Below, one piece after another: positions 34,421 through 43,684 of a DNA stretch of 64,000 bases. The notes beneath the pieces are model-generated. The model ran no database searches. It was not told where the DNA came from and worked only from the letters and a program-made list of their open reading frames with translations. Source of the stretch: PWQG01 sp050486205 (GTDB taxonomy: Bacteria > Pseudomonadota > Gammaproteobacteria > Pseudomonadales > Pseudohongiellaceae). The stretch covers positions 124,001 to 188,000 of the forward strand of contig JBJHCW010000006.1 in NCBI GenBank assembly GCA_050486205.1, in the 5' to 3' direction. Each line of letters starts with the position of its first letter. Position 1 is the first letter of the stretch. Made by a program: the position numbers and the translations under genes.

Positions 34421-36373
34421 TTATGGGCCGGTGGCCAACTCCTGTGGACTGATCACCTGGGGTGTCAGTGTCTGGGCAGTCCCATTGACGATCCGTGCAC
34501 CCTGCAACTCCCTGCGAATGCTGCCATCGGGGGCCAGCGACAGTATACCGGTTGCGCCCTGCAGTCGTGTTTCGGGGTAGTCGCGCATCTGGGCAACCCG
34601 GGAAATCAGTCGAAAGCTGTCCACGCCCATGGCGCGCAGGCGCTCAACAGGGCCGGAACCGGGACTCCAGGCGTCGGCTACCCGGGCTTTGAGTGGATCG
34701 TTGTTGTTCAGGATCCAGGGCACATCCGTGAAAGTGACACCATCCAGGTCACGATTGCCCGCAATGTTGCTGCCGCCGTCGTATACCGATGGCAGTGCAT
34801 ACACTGGTACGTCACCCGCGTAGTGGAATCCAAGGGTCGGTTTTATCTGGCGACCTTCCTGGGGATTGGCAACGAGAAACAGAAAATCAACATCCTGGCG
34901 ACGACGGGGTGTGAAGTGAATGGTGTTGCGTGAAAGTCGGCTGCGAAGCTGGTCAGCCCTGGCTTCACTGGCGTCAACACTGAGTAATTGCCGTACCACG
35001 TCGGAGTAGGATCCACTGCTTGTAAAGCTGGCGCGGCTGACCACGTGTCCGCCCATTGATTCCCAGTAGTCAACGAACACCTGGCGCAAGCGGTCGTACT
35101 CGCTGCCGGCCGGGGTCAGCAAGGTGGCATTACGATGCCCGGCCAGCCAGGCAAGATTGGCGGTTTGTCGAATTTCATCTTCGGGCGCCAGACCGAACTG
35201 GAACAATTCTGCCGGATTGATACGGTTCTCATCGCCATAGTTCAGAGCCAGTGTCTGTACCGGCAGGGAGCGACGAGATTGCAGGTTGCGGACCGCATCC
35301 TTGTCCAGCGGGCCAACAACCAGGTCTACCCCGGCTTCCACTGCCTGGCTGTAAAGTCGCGGAATATCGGCTGGGTTACTGGAATCGTATATTGTGATAC
35401 GTGGTACTTCCTGTCCTTGCGCCATTGCATCGTAGTAGGCGCTCATGAACCCCTGACTCACCGCATTGCCCGCGGCGCTTTGCAGCGGCAGCATCAGGCC
35501 GACATGTGAGGGTCGGTTATTCCAGATGGAAACCAGATTGGCAAGTGAGTCGGGCAGCCGGTCTGCCGCAGAGTGCTGGTTCCAGCGATTGCGCCACAGC
35601 TCAATGGCATCTATCTGCTGTTCGAGGTAGTTCTGGGTGGCAGTGGTGGCGCTGAGCAATTCCATCCAGCCGCGCAACTCGTAGGAATCAACCAGTGGGT
35701 CGCGTGAGGAGAGCGAGCTGGCCGGTGCAGACGTCAACGTTTGCCAGATCAGATTGTTGTTTGCGCGCCGTTGGTCAGCCGGCAGCAGCGACGCTCGTTG
35801 TACCAGTGCTCTTGCCGATGCCAGGTGCTGACCGGTGGCGTACAGTGCATCAGCGCGCAGGCTCAGGGCTCGCAGTCGATGCTGGTCCGGAAGCTGGTCA
35901 ATGGCCTCAAGGGGCGCGCGCTGCAGCCGCGTCAGTGCCTGGTCAGCTCGGTTGTTCTGCAGGGCAAGTGCCGCCTGTAGCAGTGCCCGGCGGATCTGCT
36001 GGTTGTTGTCCAGTGCCGTGCTCACCACCTCGTCCAGCAGTTGCCCGGCAACGCTGGCGTCGTGCTCGCGTTCTGCCAGTTCGGCGGCCGCAAGGAACTG
36101 CTCCTGGGGCCCGAGGCTGTCATCCACCCGCCCCAGATAATAATCGCCTGCTCGGGAGAGATCGGCGGTCTCAGCTGGTGTTGTTGCGGTTTCCCGCATT
36201 GGGGCCGAACTGCCGCAGGCTGCAAGAAAAACAGACAACAACAGCGGAGCCGCCACCAGGGCCCGCCACCGTCGGTTCTTCGGGCTCGGACGTGCAACAC
36301 TGCCAGGCACAGGTGGCGCCGTGGCTGGTTCACTGACTGACTGGATGATTGTTGGCGGCATGGACGTGTGCAT
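34421..36373 (-). CDS. lpoA: penicillin-binding protein activator LpoA
   Basis: This 650-residue outer-membrane lipoprotein activates PBP1a from outside the peptidoglycan. The lipobox LAAC (Cys about residue 53) follows an unusually long, basic and Pro-rich N-terminal region. Then come an N-terminal TPR-like helical domain and a C-terminal periplasmic-binding-protein-like domain (HVGLMLPLQSAAGNAVSQGF, VVGPLDKDAVRNL). I chose the ATG at 36373; in-frame starts 57 bases upstream or 12 bases downstream are possible. It precedes yraN and is divergent from rsmI. Confidence 0.92.
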   Translation of the reverse strand: MHTSMPPTIIQSVSEPATAPPVPGSVARPSPKNRRWRALVAAPLLLSVFLAACGSSAPMRETATTPAETADLSRAGDYYLGRVDDSLGPQEQFLAAAELAEREHDASVAGQLLDEVVSTALDNNQQIRRALLQAALALQNNRADQALTRLQRAPLEAIDQLPDQHRLRALSLRADALYATGQHLASARALVQRASLLPADQRRANNNLIWQTLTSAPASSLSSRDPLVDSYELRGWMELLSATTATQNYLEQQIDAIELWRNRWNQHSAADRLPDSLANLVSIWNNRPSHVGLMLPLQSAAGNAVSQGFMSAYYDAMAQGQEVPRITIYDSSNPADIPRLYSQAVEAGVDLVVGPLDKDAVRNLQSRRSLPVQTLALNYGDENRINPAELFQFGLAPEDEIRQTANLAWLAGHRNATLLTPAGSEYDRLRQVFVDYWESMGGHVVSRASFTSSGSYSDVVRQLLSVDASEARADQLRSRLSRNTIHFTPRRRQDVDFLFLVANPQEGRQIKPTLGFHYAGDVPVYALPSVYDGGSNIAGNRDLDGVTFTDVPWILNNNDPLKARVADAWSPGSGPVERLRAMGVDSFRLISRVAQMRDYPETRLQGATGILSLAPDGSIRRELQGARIVNGTAQTLTPQVISPQELATGP

Positions 36374-36442
36374 TATAGGTACAAGCGGCAATGGGCTGAT
36401 GAGCATATTACAGTTATCATCACGGAGCAATTGACGTCAACA

Positions 36443-36499
36443 GTGTCCTGTCTCATGGGTTGGTACACTTTCAGCATGCCAACTCATGAGACAGGACAC
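36443..36499. repeat. 21-base inverted repeat between lpoA and rsmI
   Basis: The arms 36443-36463 (GTGTCCTGTCTCATGGGTTGG-type) and 36479-36499 are complementary with one mismatch, with a 15-base spacer. The right arm ends 16 bases before the rsmI ATG and overlaps its leader. It could be a stable leader hairpin or an operator for a dimeric repressor. Confidence 0.8.
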
Positions 36500-36515
36500 A
36501 CCAGGAGCAGTATTC

Positions 36516-37379
36516 ATGTCCGACGAAGTCATCATACGTCCCGCTTTGTATGTTGTGGCCACCCCCCTGGGTAATCTCGGGGACATGACTGCGCGCGCGA
36601 TCCATATTCTCGGGCTCGTCGATCTGGTGGCGGCAGAGGACACCCGTCACAGCAGAAAACTGATGCAACATTTCGGCATTGACACGCGTATGGTGGCCTA
36701 CCACGAATTCTCTGATCAGGAGCGTGAGCAACGCCTGGTCGACACGCTTGCAGGTGGTCAGGCCATCGCCCTGATCTCCGATGCCGGCACACCACTGATC
36801 TCTGATCCCGGCTACTCGCTGGTGCGACGGGTGCGCGAGGCAGGTATCCGGGTGATCCCTGTACCCGGCGCCAGCGCGCTGACGGCGGCGCTCAGTGTTT
36901 CCGGTCTGCCAAGCGACCGGTTTCTGTTTGCCGGATTTCCTCCGCATCGCAGTGCAGCACGCCGCAGCTGGCTGGATGAACTGTCCGGCGAACGGGGCAC
37001 CCTGATCTTCTACGAGTCGCCGCATCGTGTTGCCGACACTGTTGCGGACATGCGCGATGTGTTTGGCAGCGATCGTGATGCGGTGATCTGCCGAGAGCTG
37101 ACCAAAACCTGGGAGACTGTCCATGAGGCCAGTCTCGGTGAACTGGTTCACTGGTTGGCTGCTGATGACAATCACCGGCGCGGTGAATTCACGTTGCTGG
37201 TCCAGGGCGCTCGTGTGTCTGACGAGCAGGCGGAACTGGATGCGGCACTGAAAGTCCTGGACGTGTTGCTGGAAGATCTGCCCGTGAAACAGGCCGCAGC
37301 CCTGGCCGCCCGGATCACCGGCAAGGGCAGAAACCTGCTCTATCGCGAAGCCCTGGCGCGGCGCCCGGACAAGCCTTGA
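36516..37379 (+). CDS. rsmI: 16S rRNA (cytidine1402-2'-O)-methyltransferase RsmI
   Basis: This 287-residue SAM-dependent methyltransferase of the tetrapyrrole-methylase fold modifies C1402 in the ribosomal P site. The N-terminal motif VVATPLGNLGDMTARA, the AAEDTRHS segment and the VPGASAL loop are diagnostic. The ATG at 36516 follows AGGAGC. The stop abuts the convergent ydbL stop with no gap. Position next to lpoA matches E. coli and Pseudomonas. Confidence 0.97.
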   Translation: MSDEVIIRPALYVVATPLGNLGDMTARAIHILGLVDLVAAEDTRHSRKLMQHFGIDTRMVAYHEFSDQEREQRLVDTLAGGQAIALISDAGTPLISDPGYSLVRRVREAGIRVIPVPGASALTAALSVSGLPSDRFLFAGFPPHRSAARRSWLDELSGERGTLIFYESPHRVADTVADMRDVFGSDRDAVICRELTKTWETVHEASLGELVHWLAADDNHRRGEFTLLVQGARVSDEQAELDAALKVLDVLLEDLPVKQAAALAARITGKGRNLLYREALARRPDKP

Positions 37380-37748
37380 TCAGGGTTTTCTGACCCAGTT
37401 GCCATTGGCATCCTGGACATAGTTGCCGGACCGCGTGGCTTCCACGGCACGCGCATAGGCCAGTTGGGCCACGTCACGCACAGCAATATCGTTCTCCCTG
37501 GCAATCTGCTCGTAGCGGGCCCGGCGCTGGCGATTGACGTCACGGACCAGTGCTTCCACCTCGGCCGGTACATTTGCCTGCACCAGCCCGATGTAACCGT
37601 CACGCTGCTCGCCGATCAGTCCGGCTGATTTGGCTTCTTCCAGGGTCATGGCATGGGCCGGGCCGGCGATCAGGAGCATGAGGCCAAGCAGAGCGCCAAA
37701 CCAGAAGCGGTTGCGGGTGGTAATTCGGGACAAGTGTATCGTGTGCAT
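37380..37748 (-). CDS. ydbL: YdbL family protein (DUF1318)
   Basis: This 122-residue secreted protein has a signal peptide (cleavage after AHA, about residue 34) and the DUF1318 domain with the segments SAGLIGEQRDGYIGLV and VNRQRRARYEQIA. YdbL is the third member of the ydbH-ynbE-ydbL system in E. coli, where it modulates intermembrane lipid transport. Two ATGs are adjacent (37751 and 37748); the second has better spacing after GAGGAG. The gene follows ynbE at once. Confidence 0.9.
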   Translation of the reverse strand: MHTIHLSRITTRNRFWFGALLGLMLLIAGPAHAMTLEEAKSAGLIGEQRDGYIGLVQANVPAEVEALVRDVNRQRRARYEQIARENDIAVRDVAQLAYARAVEATRSGNYVQDANGNWVRKP

Positions 37749-37758
37749 CATATGCTCC

Positions 37759-37995
37759 TCAGAACAGTCCGCTGTCGTCGCTGAAAATATCATCCAGTTC
37801 TCTTTCTACCCGTATGCGGATTTCATGCTCTATTCGCACGTTCAGGTTGATCGTGATCGGTTCGGTGGGCGCTGCCACCTGTACCGTCGGTGTACAGGCT
37901 GCTGTGGCCAGCAGTGTTGTAGCCAGCACAGTTGGCGCCAGCAATATTTTTGCCAGCCGTGTCCTTGCCGGCGGTGTCCGTGAAAGAGTTCGCAT
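37759..37995 (-). CDS. ynbE: YnbE family outer-membrane lipoprotein
   Basis: This 78-residue lipoprotein has a long signal ending in ATAAC (lipobox Cys about residue 34) and the family core EPITINLNVRIEHEIRIRVE. In E. coli YnbE completes the lipid bridge of YdbH by beta-strand stacking at the outer membrane. It lies between ydbH and ydbL on the same strand, the conserved order. About 88 bases separate it from ydbH. Confidence 0.92.
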   Translation of the reverse strand: MRTLSRTPPARTRLAKILLAPTVLATTLLATAACTPTVQVAAPTEPITINLNVRIEHEIRIRVERELDDIFSDDSGLF

Positions 37996-38083
37996 AATGC
38001 TCAGCCTGTCTCGACTAGTGGAGAACCATCAGTCTGCAGTATATCAGAGGCAGCTGAATCCGTGCTGAACGGCGTGAGCGGTT

Positions 38084-41002
38084 TCATCGCTGCCCACGAA
38101 GCTGTGCCTCCAGTGTGTCGGCGATATCCCGACCAGCCTGAAGGCTTTCCAGCAGGTCCGGAATATTGTCACTGATATTCACATTGAGATTGATCGGTTG
38201 CCCCTGGCCCAGCTCGGTTGCAATGCCTTCCATGCGCACGGCCAGCAGCAGCTCGCCGTCGGCCATATAGTCCACGTCGGCTTCCAGACGGCTGTAACGA
38301 TAGTTGCGCAAAGCGCTGTACACCAGATCCAGACTGCTGTTGCCGGTGTTGGTCGGGCCGTCACGGTAGCCGATGGTGCCGCCTGGCGGCAGGGCTCGCA
38401 ATCGTCCGCTTGTGATGGTGACAGTGGCATCGTCGCTGATGGTCAGTGGCAACTCACCAGAGACAATGCCCGTGGCGCCGATGCCCTGATAGGCGCTAAG
38501 TGACAGGATGCGGGCAATATCAATCCGATCAAGTGTCAGTGTGCCGGTACTCTGCGCCTGTGTGGCGTCATACGCGAGTCTGTCAGCCCGCACATGCCCA
38601 CCAAACAACGACATCTCGCTGTCACGTGCCAGCATCACTGGTCCGCGGGTATCGAACTCAAGCTCGGTGCGGATGTCCTCAAGCGCCAGGCCGACATCAA
38701 CACGATCCAGCGTCACTGCAAATGCCGCCAGACTGTTGATTGTGCCGGTTTCGTCAAAGCCGGCATGAACCTCGGTGCCCAGCCCGATGAAGCCGATGCT
38801 GTTCACGTATCCACCGATGGCATCCAGCAGCAGGGTGACTGTGCCATCAATTGCGGGCAAGGTGCTGTCCTCACGAGCGTGCCAGGCCGCCTCGACCCGG
38901 CCGCTGGCGCGCCCGGCAATCACATTCATTTCCAGTGGCAGCGGGCTGATGAAATCAGTCAGTTGATTGTCTTCATCATCAAAGTCGAGTTCGGGGATTT
39001 CCACAACAGCCTGGCCTGTCCACGAGGACAATCCGTGTGAGCCTGAAATATTGGCGACCGGCCGACTGTTGAGCGAAGCCTGGGCATTGAATTCGAGCAG
39101 GTCGTCAGCCAGCGCCAGATCTGCGGTCAGCGCCGCGTCCCACAGATTGAGTGAAAACAGATTGGTGTAGGTGTTCTCCAGTTGAATGCCTGCGCGCAGC
39201 TGCATGTCACTGGGTGCGCCGGAGGATGGGCTGAATGCCAGATCAGTCACCAGCAGAGTTGTGCCAATGAGCATGTCGTCCTGCCGCAGCGCCGGCAGTT
39301 CGACGCGCAGTCGCTCCATTTGCAGATGAAGTCCATTGTTGTCATCTGCAGGCAGCTCCAGCGTTGCACCCGACTGCAGTGTCATTGCGGTATTTCTGGC
39401 GTTCAGCGCCGGTGTCTGCATATCGGGCAGGGTCAGGCGTGAGCCAGTACCAACACTTGCTGTTGTGCGGTTGTTGTTGCTGAGAATGACAACATCAGCA
39501 AGTGACAGTTCGGGATCTGTCACCTCGATATCAGCAGCCTGCAAGCGTTCGGCCCGGAGCAGTAGCGTGGAAGCGTTTATCCCGACGCCATCGCCGGTCA
39601 CGTCCAGATGGATGGTTTGCCCTGTTTGGCCACGCAGCTGCTGAACCATGAGGTCGGGCAACGAGAGTGTACCAACGCTCAGCGTGGTGTCCGCGCCAAG
39701 CGCCAGGGCCAGCTCACCATCAAGCAGATGGCCGTCAATGTGCAGCGCCGCCAGTCTGACGTTCCGGGCGGACAGCGTTTGTGTGTTGGTGTCCGTTGCC
39801 GACGAGACAATGGGGTCCCATTGCAGGGCAGGTGTATCCATATCGCTTTGTGCCGTGAACCTGCAGTCTGTTGTCTGTGAGCACGTCAGCTGCAGTTGGG
39901 TCAGATGTATCTGCGTTGCTTCCATGGTCAGGCCTTGGGCGGTGATGCCGTTTGTGCTCAGACGCATGTCCGGCCCCGATACCCGGATGTGCCCCTGGTC
40001 CTGAGACGGCGACTGCGGCAGACTGATGCCGGCTGTTATCGGCTGATGCCAATGCAGTGTGATCACGCCACTGGCCTCCGGGTCCAGCAGCGACACCGGT
40101 GTAACGATCTGGCCGTCAGTCTCCAGCTCCACATGCAGGGCTGCAAGGCTGATCGCGTCAGCTGACTCGGTCAGCCGGGCTTCCACGGCAATACCACCTC
40201 TGGCAGTGATGTCGGGTATCGCCGCAATAGTGCCGGGTAGCATTTCATTGATGCCGGTCATGACGGCTCGGGCCTCATTACTGTCCACAAAACCGGCGGC
40301 CTGCAGATAGACGGTGTCGGTCATTGCAACCGCGCTCAGGTCGAGCCTCAGGGATTCGCCTGCAACGGTCTGCAGACTGATCGCTGCGGTAAGGGGCAGC
40401 GCAGACAGGTTCGCCTGTTGCAGCTGTTCCTCGCTCAGAAAGCGGCTGGAAACATAGTTCTGATCGTGCCAGTTGAGATCCGTGGTCAAGGAGAGCTGAT
40501 CGGTATCCAGTCGGGCTTCCATGCCGCCAGGGACTCGCTGGATCTGCATCGACGCTTCGGCGAGCAGCCCGCCAATGGCCAGGTGGTGAATCCGGAATGA
40601 CTGCAGTGGCAACTCATGAAGGGTCTGGGCAACAGCCGTGATCCGGGGAATCGATGCAGGCTGGTCAGCATCCGGTGTGGCGGGTGGCAGCTCAAGGTAA
40701 GCGCTGTCGATGGTGATGGTGTGTATCTGAGCACTGCGGATTCCAGCGGTGTCATAGGTGACATTAATGCCGCTGGCTGACTGGAGATTGCCACTTGTCC
40801 GGTGCATGACGACCAGGGTGCCGACTGACGTGGCATGGCGCCCTGGTTGCAAGCCACTGACTTCGACGACCCGGAAGTCCATGTCGCGTAGCAGATAATT
40901 GGCAACAGCGACGGCCAATGAGTCCCGAAACAGCCATGCGGCGCCCACTGCCACCAATGGCAACATCAGCAACAGGGCAGCGACGGAAAAAAAACGTTTC
41001 AC
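38084..41002 (-). CDS. ydbH: intermembrane phospholipid transport protein YdbH (AsmA-like)
   Basis: This 972-residue protein has one N-terminal membrane anchor (about residues 5-25) and a very long beta-rich periplasmic region of AsmA/TamB-like repeats, ending in a DUF-type C-terminal domain (SYAGTITSGR-like turn and DIADTLEAQLRG end). It is one of the three redundant AsmA-like bridges (TamB, YhdP, YdbH) that carry phospholipids to the outer membrane. It heads the ydbH-ynbE-ydbL operon. Sequence identity in the repeats is low, so the call also rests on the two partner genes. Confidence 0.9.
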   Translation of the reverse strand: MKRFFSVAALLLMLPLVAVGAAWLFRDSLAVAVANYLLRDMDFRVVEVSGLQPGRHATSVGTLVVMHRTSGNLQSASGINVTYDTAGIRSAQIHTITIDSAYLELPPATPDADQPASIPRITAVAQTLHELPLQSFRIHHLAIGGLLAEASMQIQRVPGGMEARLDTDQLSLTTDLNWHDQNYVSSRFLSEEQLQQANLSALPLTAAISLQTVAGESLRLDLSAVAMTDTVYLQAAGFVDSNEARAVMTGINEMLPGTIAAIPDITARGGIAVEARLTESADAISLAALHVELETDGQIVTPVSLLDPEASGVITLHWHQPITAGISLPQSPSQDQGHIRVSGPDMRLSTNGITAQGLTMEATQIHLTQLQLTCSQTTDCRFTAQSDMDTPALQWDPIVSSATDTNTQTLSARNVRLAALHIDGHLLDGELALALGADTTLSVGTLSLPDLMVQQLRGQTGQTIHLDVTGDGVGINASTLLLRAERLQAADIEVTDPELSLADVVILSNNNRTTASVGTGSRLTLPDMQTPALNARNTAMTLQSGATLELPADDNNGLHLQMERLRVELPALRQDDMLIGTTLLVTDLAFSPSSGAPSDMQLRAGIQLENTYTNLFSLNLWDAALTADLALADDLLEFNAQASLNSRPVANISGSHGLSSWTGQAVVEIPELDFDDEDNQLTDFISPLPLEMNVIAGRASGRVEAAWHAREDSTLPAIDGTVTLLLDAIGGYVNSIGFIGLGTEVHAGFDETGTINSLAAFAVTLDRVDVGLALEDIRTELEFDTRGPVMLARDSEMSLFGGHVRADRLAYDATQAQSTGTLTLDRIDIARILSLSAYQGIGATGIVSGELPLTISDDATVTITSGRLRALPPGGTIGYRDGPTNTGNSSLDLVYSALRNYRYSRLEADVDYMADGELLLAVRMEGIATELGQGQPINLNVNISDNIPDLLESLQAGRDIADTLEAQLRGQR

Positions 41003-41090
41003 TCCGAATACACCTCTGACCTGTGATTCCCTCGCGCCGGATTCCTTGAGGCCAGTCTAGCATGCCGGGCAAGGGCCTGGCCGAAAAAGC

Positions 41091-41117
41091 TTGAATTCAC
41101 CGGGAGGCTGGCATACT
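41091..41117 (+). promoter_or_regulatory. putative rnpB promoter
   Basis: TTGAAT (41091-41096) is followed after 15 bases by CATACT (41112-41117), about 7 bases before the predicted 5' end of RNase P RNA. The spacer is short, but the position fits a strong stable-RNA promoter. Confidence 0.5.
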
Positions 41118-41123
41118 CTGCGC

Positions 41124-41509
<386 letters not shown>

Positions 41510-41536
41510 CTTGATCTATTTCCGGCGCCGTCCGGT

Positions 41537-41570
41537 GCCGCAGCCACACTTTTGTGTGAGTCGCTGCGGC
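41537..41570 (+). terminator. hairpin downstream of rnpB, probable terminator
   Basis: GCCGCAGC (41537-41544) pairs with GCTGCGGC (41563-41570), with an inner CACAC/GTGTG stem around TTTT. It lies 28 bases after the RNase P RNA end. The tail is GTCTTGATAA rather than a pure T-run, so termination or processing is inferred. Confidence 0.55.
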
Positions 41571-41713
41571 GTCTTGATAAATCACTTTAAGTTCGAACCG
41601 CACTAATCTGATTTCCTGATTTTATCTCGTAATCCTTCTTGTCCCACCTGAGCTCTTTCCGGATTTTTCCTGAAATTTCAGCACCTTTACGCTCCTCAAT
41701 GCAGCAAAAATGC

Positions 41714-41742
41714 TTGCACTTGCCAATTTGTGTGAATATAGT
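41714..41742 (+). promoter_or_regulatory. dcw cluster promoter (Pmra-like)
   Basis: TTGCAC (41714-41719) and TATAGT (41737-41742) are separated by exactly 17 bases. Transcription would start near 41749, about 110 bases before mraZ. This is the best sigma-70 promoter seen in the window. The rest of the 41571-41858 interval shows no gene. Confidence 0.65.
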
Positions 41743-41747
41743 GTCGC

Positions 41748-41798
41748 AAAGTGGTGGAAAGTGGTGAGCCAGTGTAGAAAAGTGGGGAAGCGGGGTGG
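41748..41798 (+). promoter_or_regulatory. mraZ: MraZ operator, direct repeats of about 10 bases
   Basis: Four GTGG/GTGT units begin at 41751, 41761, 41772 and 41782, and a further GGTGG lies at 41794. Three carry the longer form AAAGTGG. MraZ is known to bind direct repeats of this spacing in its own promoter region, with GTGGG/TGGG units in E. coli and AAAGTG[T/G] in mycoplasmas. The repeats lie just downstream of the -10 box, where bound MraZ would block the dcw promoter. Confidence 0.7.
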
Positions 41799-41858
41799 CG
41801 ACTGATTGCCAAGATCAGCGCACCATGCTTCCGGGCCGGGGAGGCCGGGAGTCAGTCA

Positions 41859-42314
41859 GTGTTTCGGGGAATCAACAACATCAATCTGGATACGAAGGGG
41901 CGCATGGCCGTGCCTGCCCGTTTCCGTGATTTGTTGATTGAACGATATGGCGGTCGCCTGGTGGTCACCATAGATACACAGCAGCGGTGTCTGCTGCTCT
42001 ACCCGGTAGATGAGTGGGACGTTATCCAGGCTGAACTGGAAAAGTTGCCCAGCTTTGATCCGCTGGCGCGCCGGGCTCAGCGCATGCTCATTGGTCATGC
42101 ACATGATCTGGATATGGACGGCAGTGGTCGTGTGCTGTTGCCGCAGGTGCTGCGTCAATACGCGGGACTGGACAAACATGTGGCGCTGGTCGGGCAGGGC
42201 AAGAAATTCGAAATCTGGAGCGAAGAGGTCTGGGGTCATCAGATGGAAGACTGGACCTCCAGTGAAGCGAGCGGTACGGAGTTGTCGGCGGAGATGAGAC
42301 ATATCTCCCTCTGA
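41859..42314 (+). CDS. mraZ: transcriptional regulator MraZ
   Basis: This 151-residue protein has two SpoVT/AbrB-like swapped-hairpin repeats (INLDTKGRMAVPARFRD at residues 8-24 and HDLDMDGSGRVLLPQVLR in the second half). It represses the dcw operon by binding its leader repeats. The start is GTG at 41859 (FRGINNINLD), preceded by GGCCGGGA. It is the first gene of the cluster, with rsmH 48 bases downstream. Confidence 0.96.
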   Translation: MFRGINNINLDTKGRMAVPARFRDLLIERYGGRLVVTIDTQQRCLLLYPVDEWDVIQAELEKLPSFDPLARRAQRMLIGHAHDLDMDGSGRVLLPQVLRQYAGLDKHVALVGQGKKFEIWSEEVWGHQMEDWTSSEASGTELSAEMRHISL

Positions 42315-42362
42315 TCGTCCGGCGTGCCGGGGAACAGGGCAAACGTTGAAACGGGTCGGCAT

Positions 42363-43292
42363 ATGACAAAGATGCAGCATCACACGGTGTTGCTGGAACC
42401 GGCAATTGAAGCGCTGGTTACCGATAGCTCCGGCTTCTATGTGGACGGCACGTTCGGTCGTGGAGGCCACTCGCGCAGGATATTGCAGTCGCTGGGAGAA
42501 TCTGGCCGGCTGCTGGCCATTGACCGCGATCCGGATGCTGTGTCAGTGGCGCGCAGCGAGTTTGCCGACGACGCCCGGTTTGACGTGAAACAGGGAACAT
42601 TTTCGGAGCTCGCCAGCATTGTCGACGGGCTTGGCAAAACAGGGCAGGTCAATGGTGTGTTGCTGGACCTGGGTGTGTCTTCGCCGCAACTCGACGAAGC
42701 GCAACGCGGATTCAGCTTTTCTCAGGATGGGCCGTTGGATATGCGTATGAATCCTCTGGAAGGCGACAGCGCTGCTCAGTGGCTGGCGTCAGCTTCGGAA
42801 AAGCAGATTGCTGATGTTCTTTATCACTATGGTGAAGAGCGGCATTCCCGACGCATTGCCCGGGCGCTTGTGACAGCGCGCAAGGAAACACCCATCACCA
42901 CCACTTTGCAGTTGGCCGAGCTGGTCAAGGCCGCCAACCCTTCATGGGAAAAACACAAACACCCGGCAACGCGCGCGTTCCAGGCTATCCGGATTCATGT
43001 CAATCACGAGCTGGATGAGTTGCGGTCCTGCCTTTCACAATCGATCAACGTGCTGGGGCGTGGTGGTCGGCTGGTGGTGATCAGCTTTCATTCGCTGGAA
43101 GACCGGATAGTGAAGCAGTTCATGCGGCAGCAGGAGCAACGCGATGACTTGCCAAGAGGCTTGCCTTTGCGGGATGTGGACATTGCGTCGAACATGCGGC
43201 GCGTTGGCAAGGCGATAAAACCCGCGGCGTCAGAAGTGGCAGAGAATCCGAGGGCGCGAAGCGCAGTAATGAGGATAGCGGAAAGAGTGTAA
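42363..43292 (+). CDS. rsmH: 16S rRNA (cytosine1402-N4)-methyltransferase RsmH
   Basis: This 309-residue methyltransferase (MraW) works with RsmI on position C1402. Motif I is FYVDGTFGRGGHS, followed by DRDPDA, and LLDLGVSSPQLDEAQRGFSF is the family signature. I chose the ATG at 42363 (MTKMQHHTVLL); the in-frame start upstream adds residues outside the family. rsmI lies about 5 kb upstream in this window. Confidence 0.97.
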   Translation: MTKMQHHTVLLEPAIEALVTDSSGFYVDGTFGRGGHSRRILQSLGESGRLLAIDRDPDAVSVARSEFADDARFDVKQGTFSELASIVDGLGKTGQVNGVLLDLGVSSPQLDEAQRGFSFSQDGPLDMRMNPLEGDSAAQWLASASEKQIADVLYHYGEERHSRRIARALVTARKETPITTTLQLAELVKAANPSWEKHKHPATRAFQAIRIHVNHELDELRSCLSQSINVLGRGGRLVVISFHSLEDRIVKQFMRQQEQRDDLPRGLPLRDVDIASNMRRVGKAIKPAASEVAENPRARSAVMRIAERV

Positions 43293-43360
43293 CCAACAGC
43301 TGTATCAGGTTCAGGAAGGCAATGGGCATAACAACAATGACAGTTCAGGCAGGGAGAGCA

Positions 43361-43684
43361 ATGGCGCGAAAGAGTTCCCGGCATGGTTCTGTCATCGCCT
43401 GGGCAAAAGTTGTGACGCCTGGTGCTGCTTTGGTGGGTTTGATGCTGGCTGTTGTGCTCGTGTCCGGGTTGGCGGTGGTCTACAGCACGCATCAGTACCG
43501 CTATACCTTCCATGAATTCCAGCAACTGCGCGAACAGAGAAATGCCCTGGAAGTGGAATGGGGTCAGTTGCTGATCGAGCAGAGCACTTTTGGTCTGGAG
43601 AGCAGGATAGAACGCAAGGCCATGGATGAGCTGCAATTGATATTCCCGGAGTGGTCGCGAACAGTGATGGTGCAATATGAATGA
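43361..43684 (+). CDS. ftsL: cell division protein FtsL
   Basis: This 107-residue bitopic protein has a short basic cytoplasmic tail, a membrane helix (about residues 20-44) and a periplasmic leucine-zipper-like coiled coil (FHEFQQLREQRNALEVEWGQ). It forms the FtsQLB complex and activates FtsWI. I chose the ATG at 43361, which follows AGGGAGAG; ATGs at 43322 and 43337 are alternatives. The end overlaps ftsI by 8 bases. Confidence 0.9.
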   Translation: MARKSSRHGSVIAWAKVVTPGAALVGLMLAVVLVSGLAVVYSTHQYRYTFHEFQQLREQRNALEVEWGQLLIEQSTFGLESRIERKAMDELQLIFPEWSRTVMVQYE

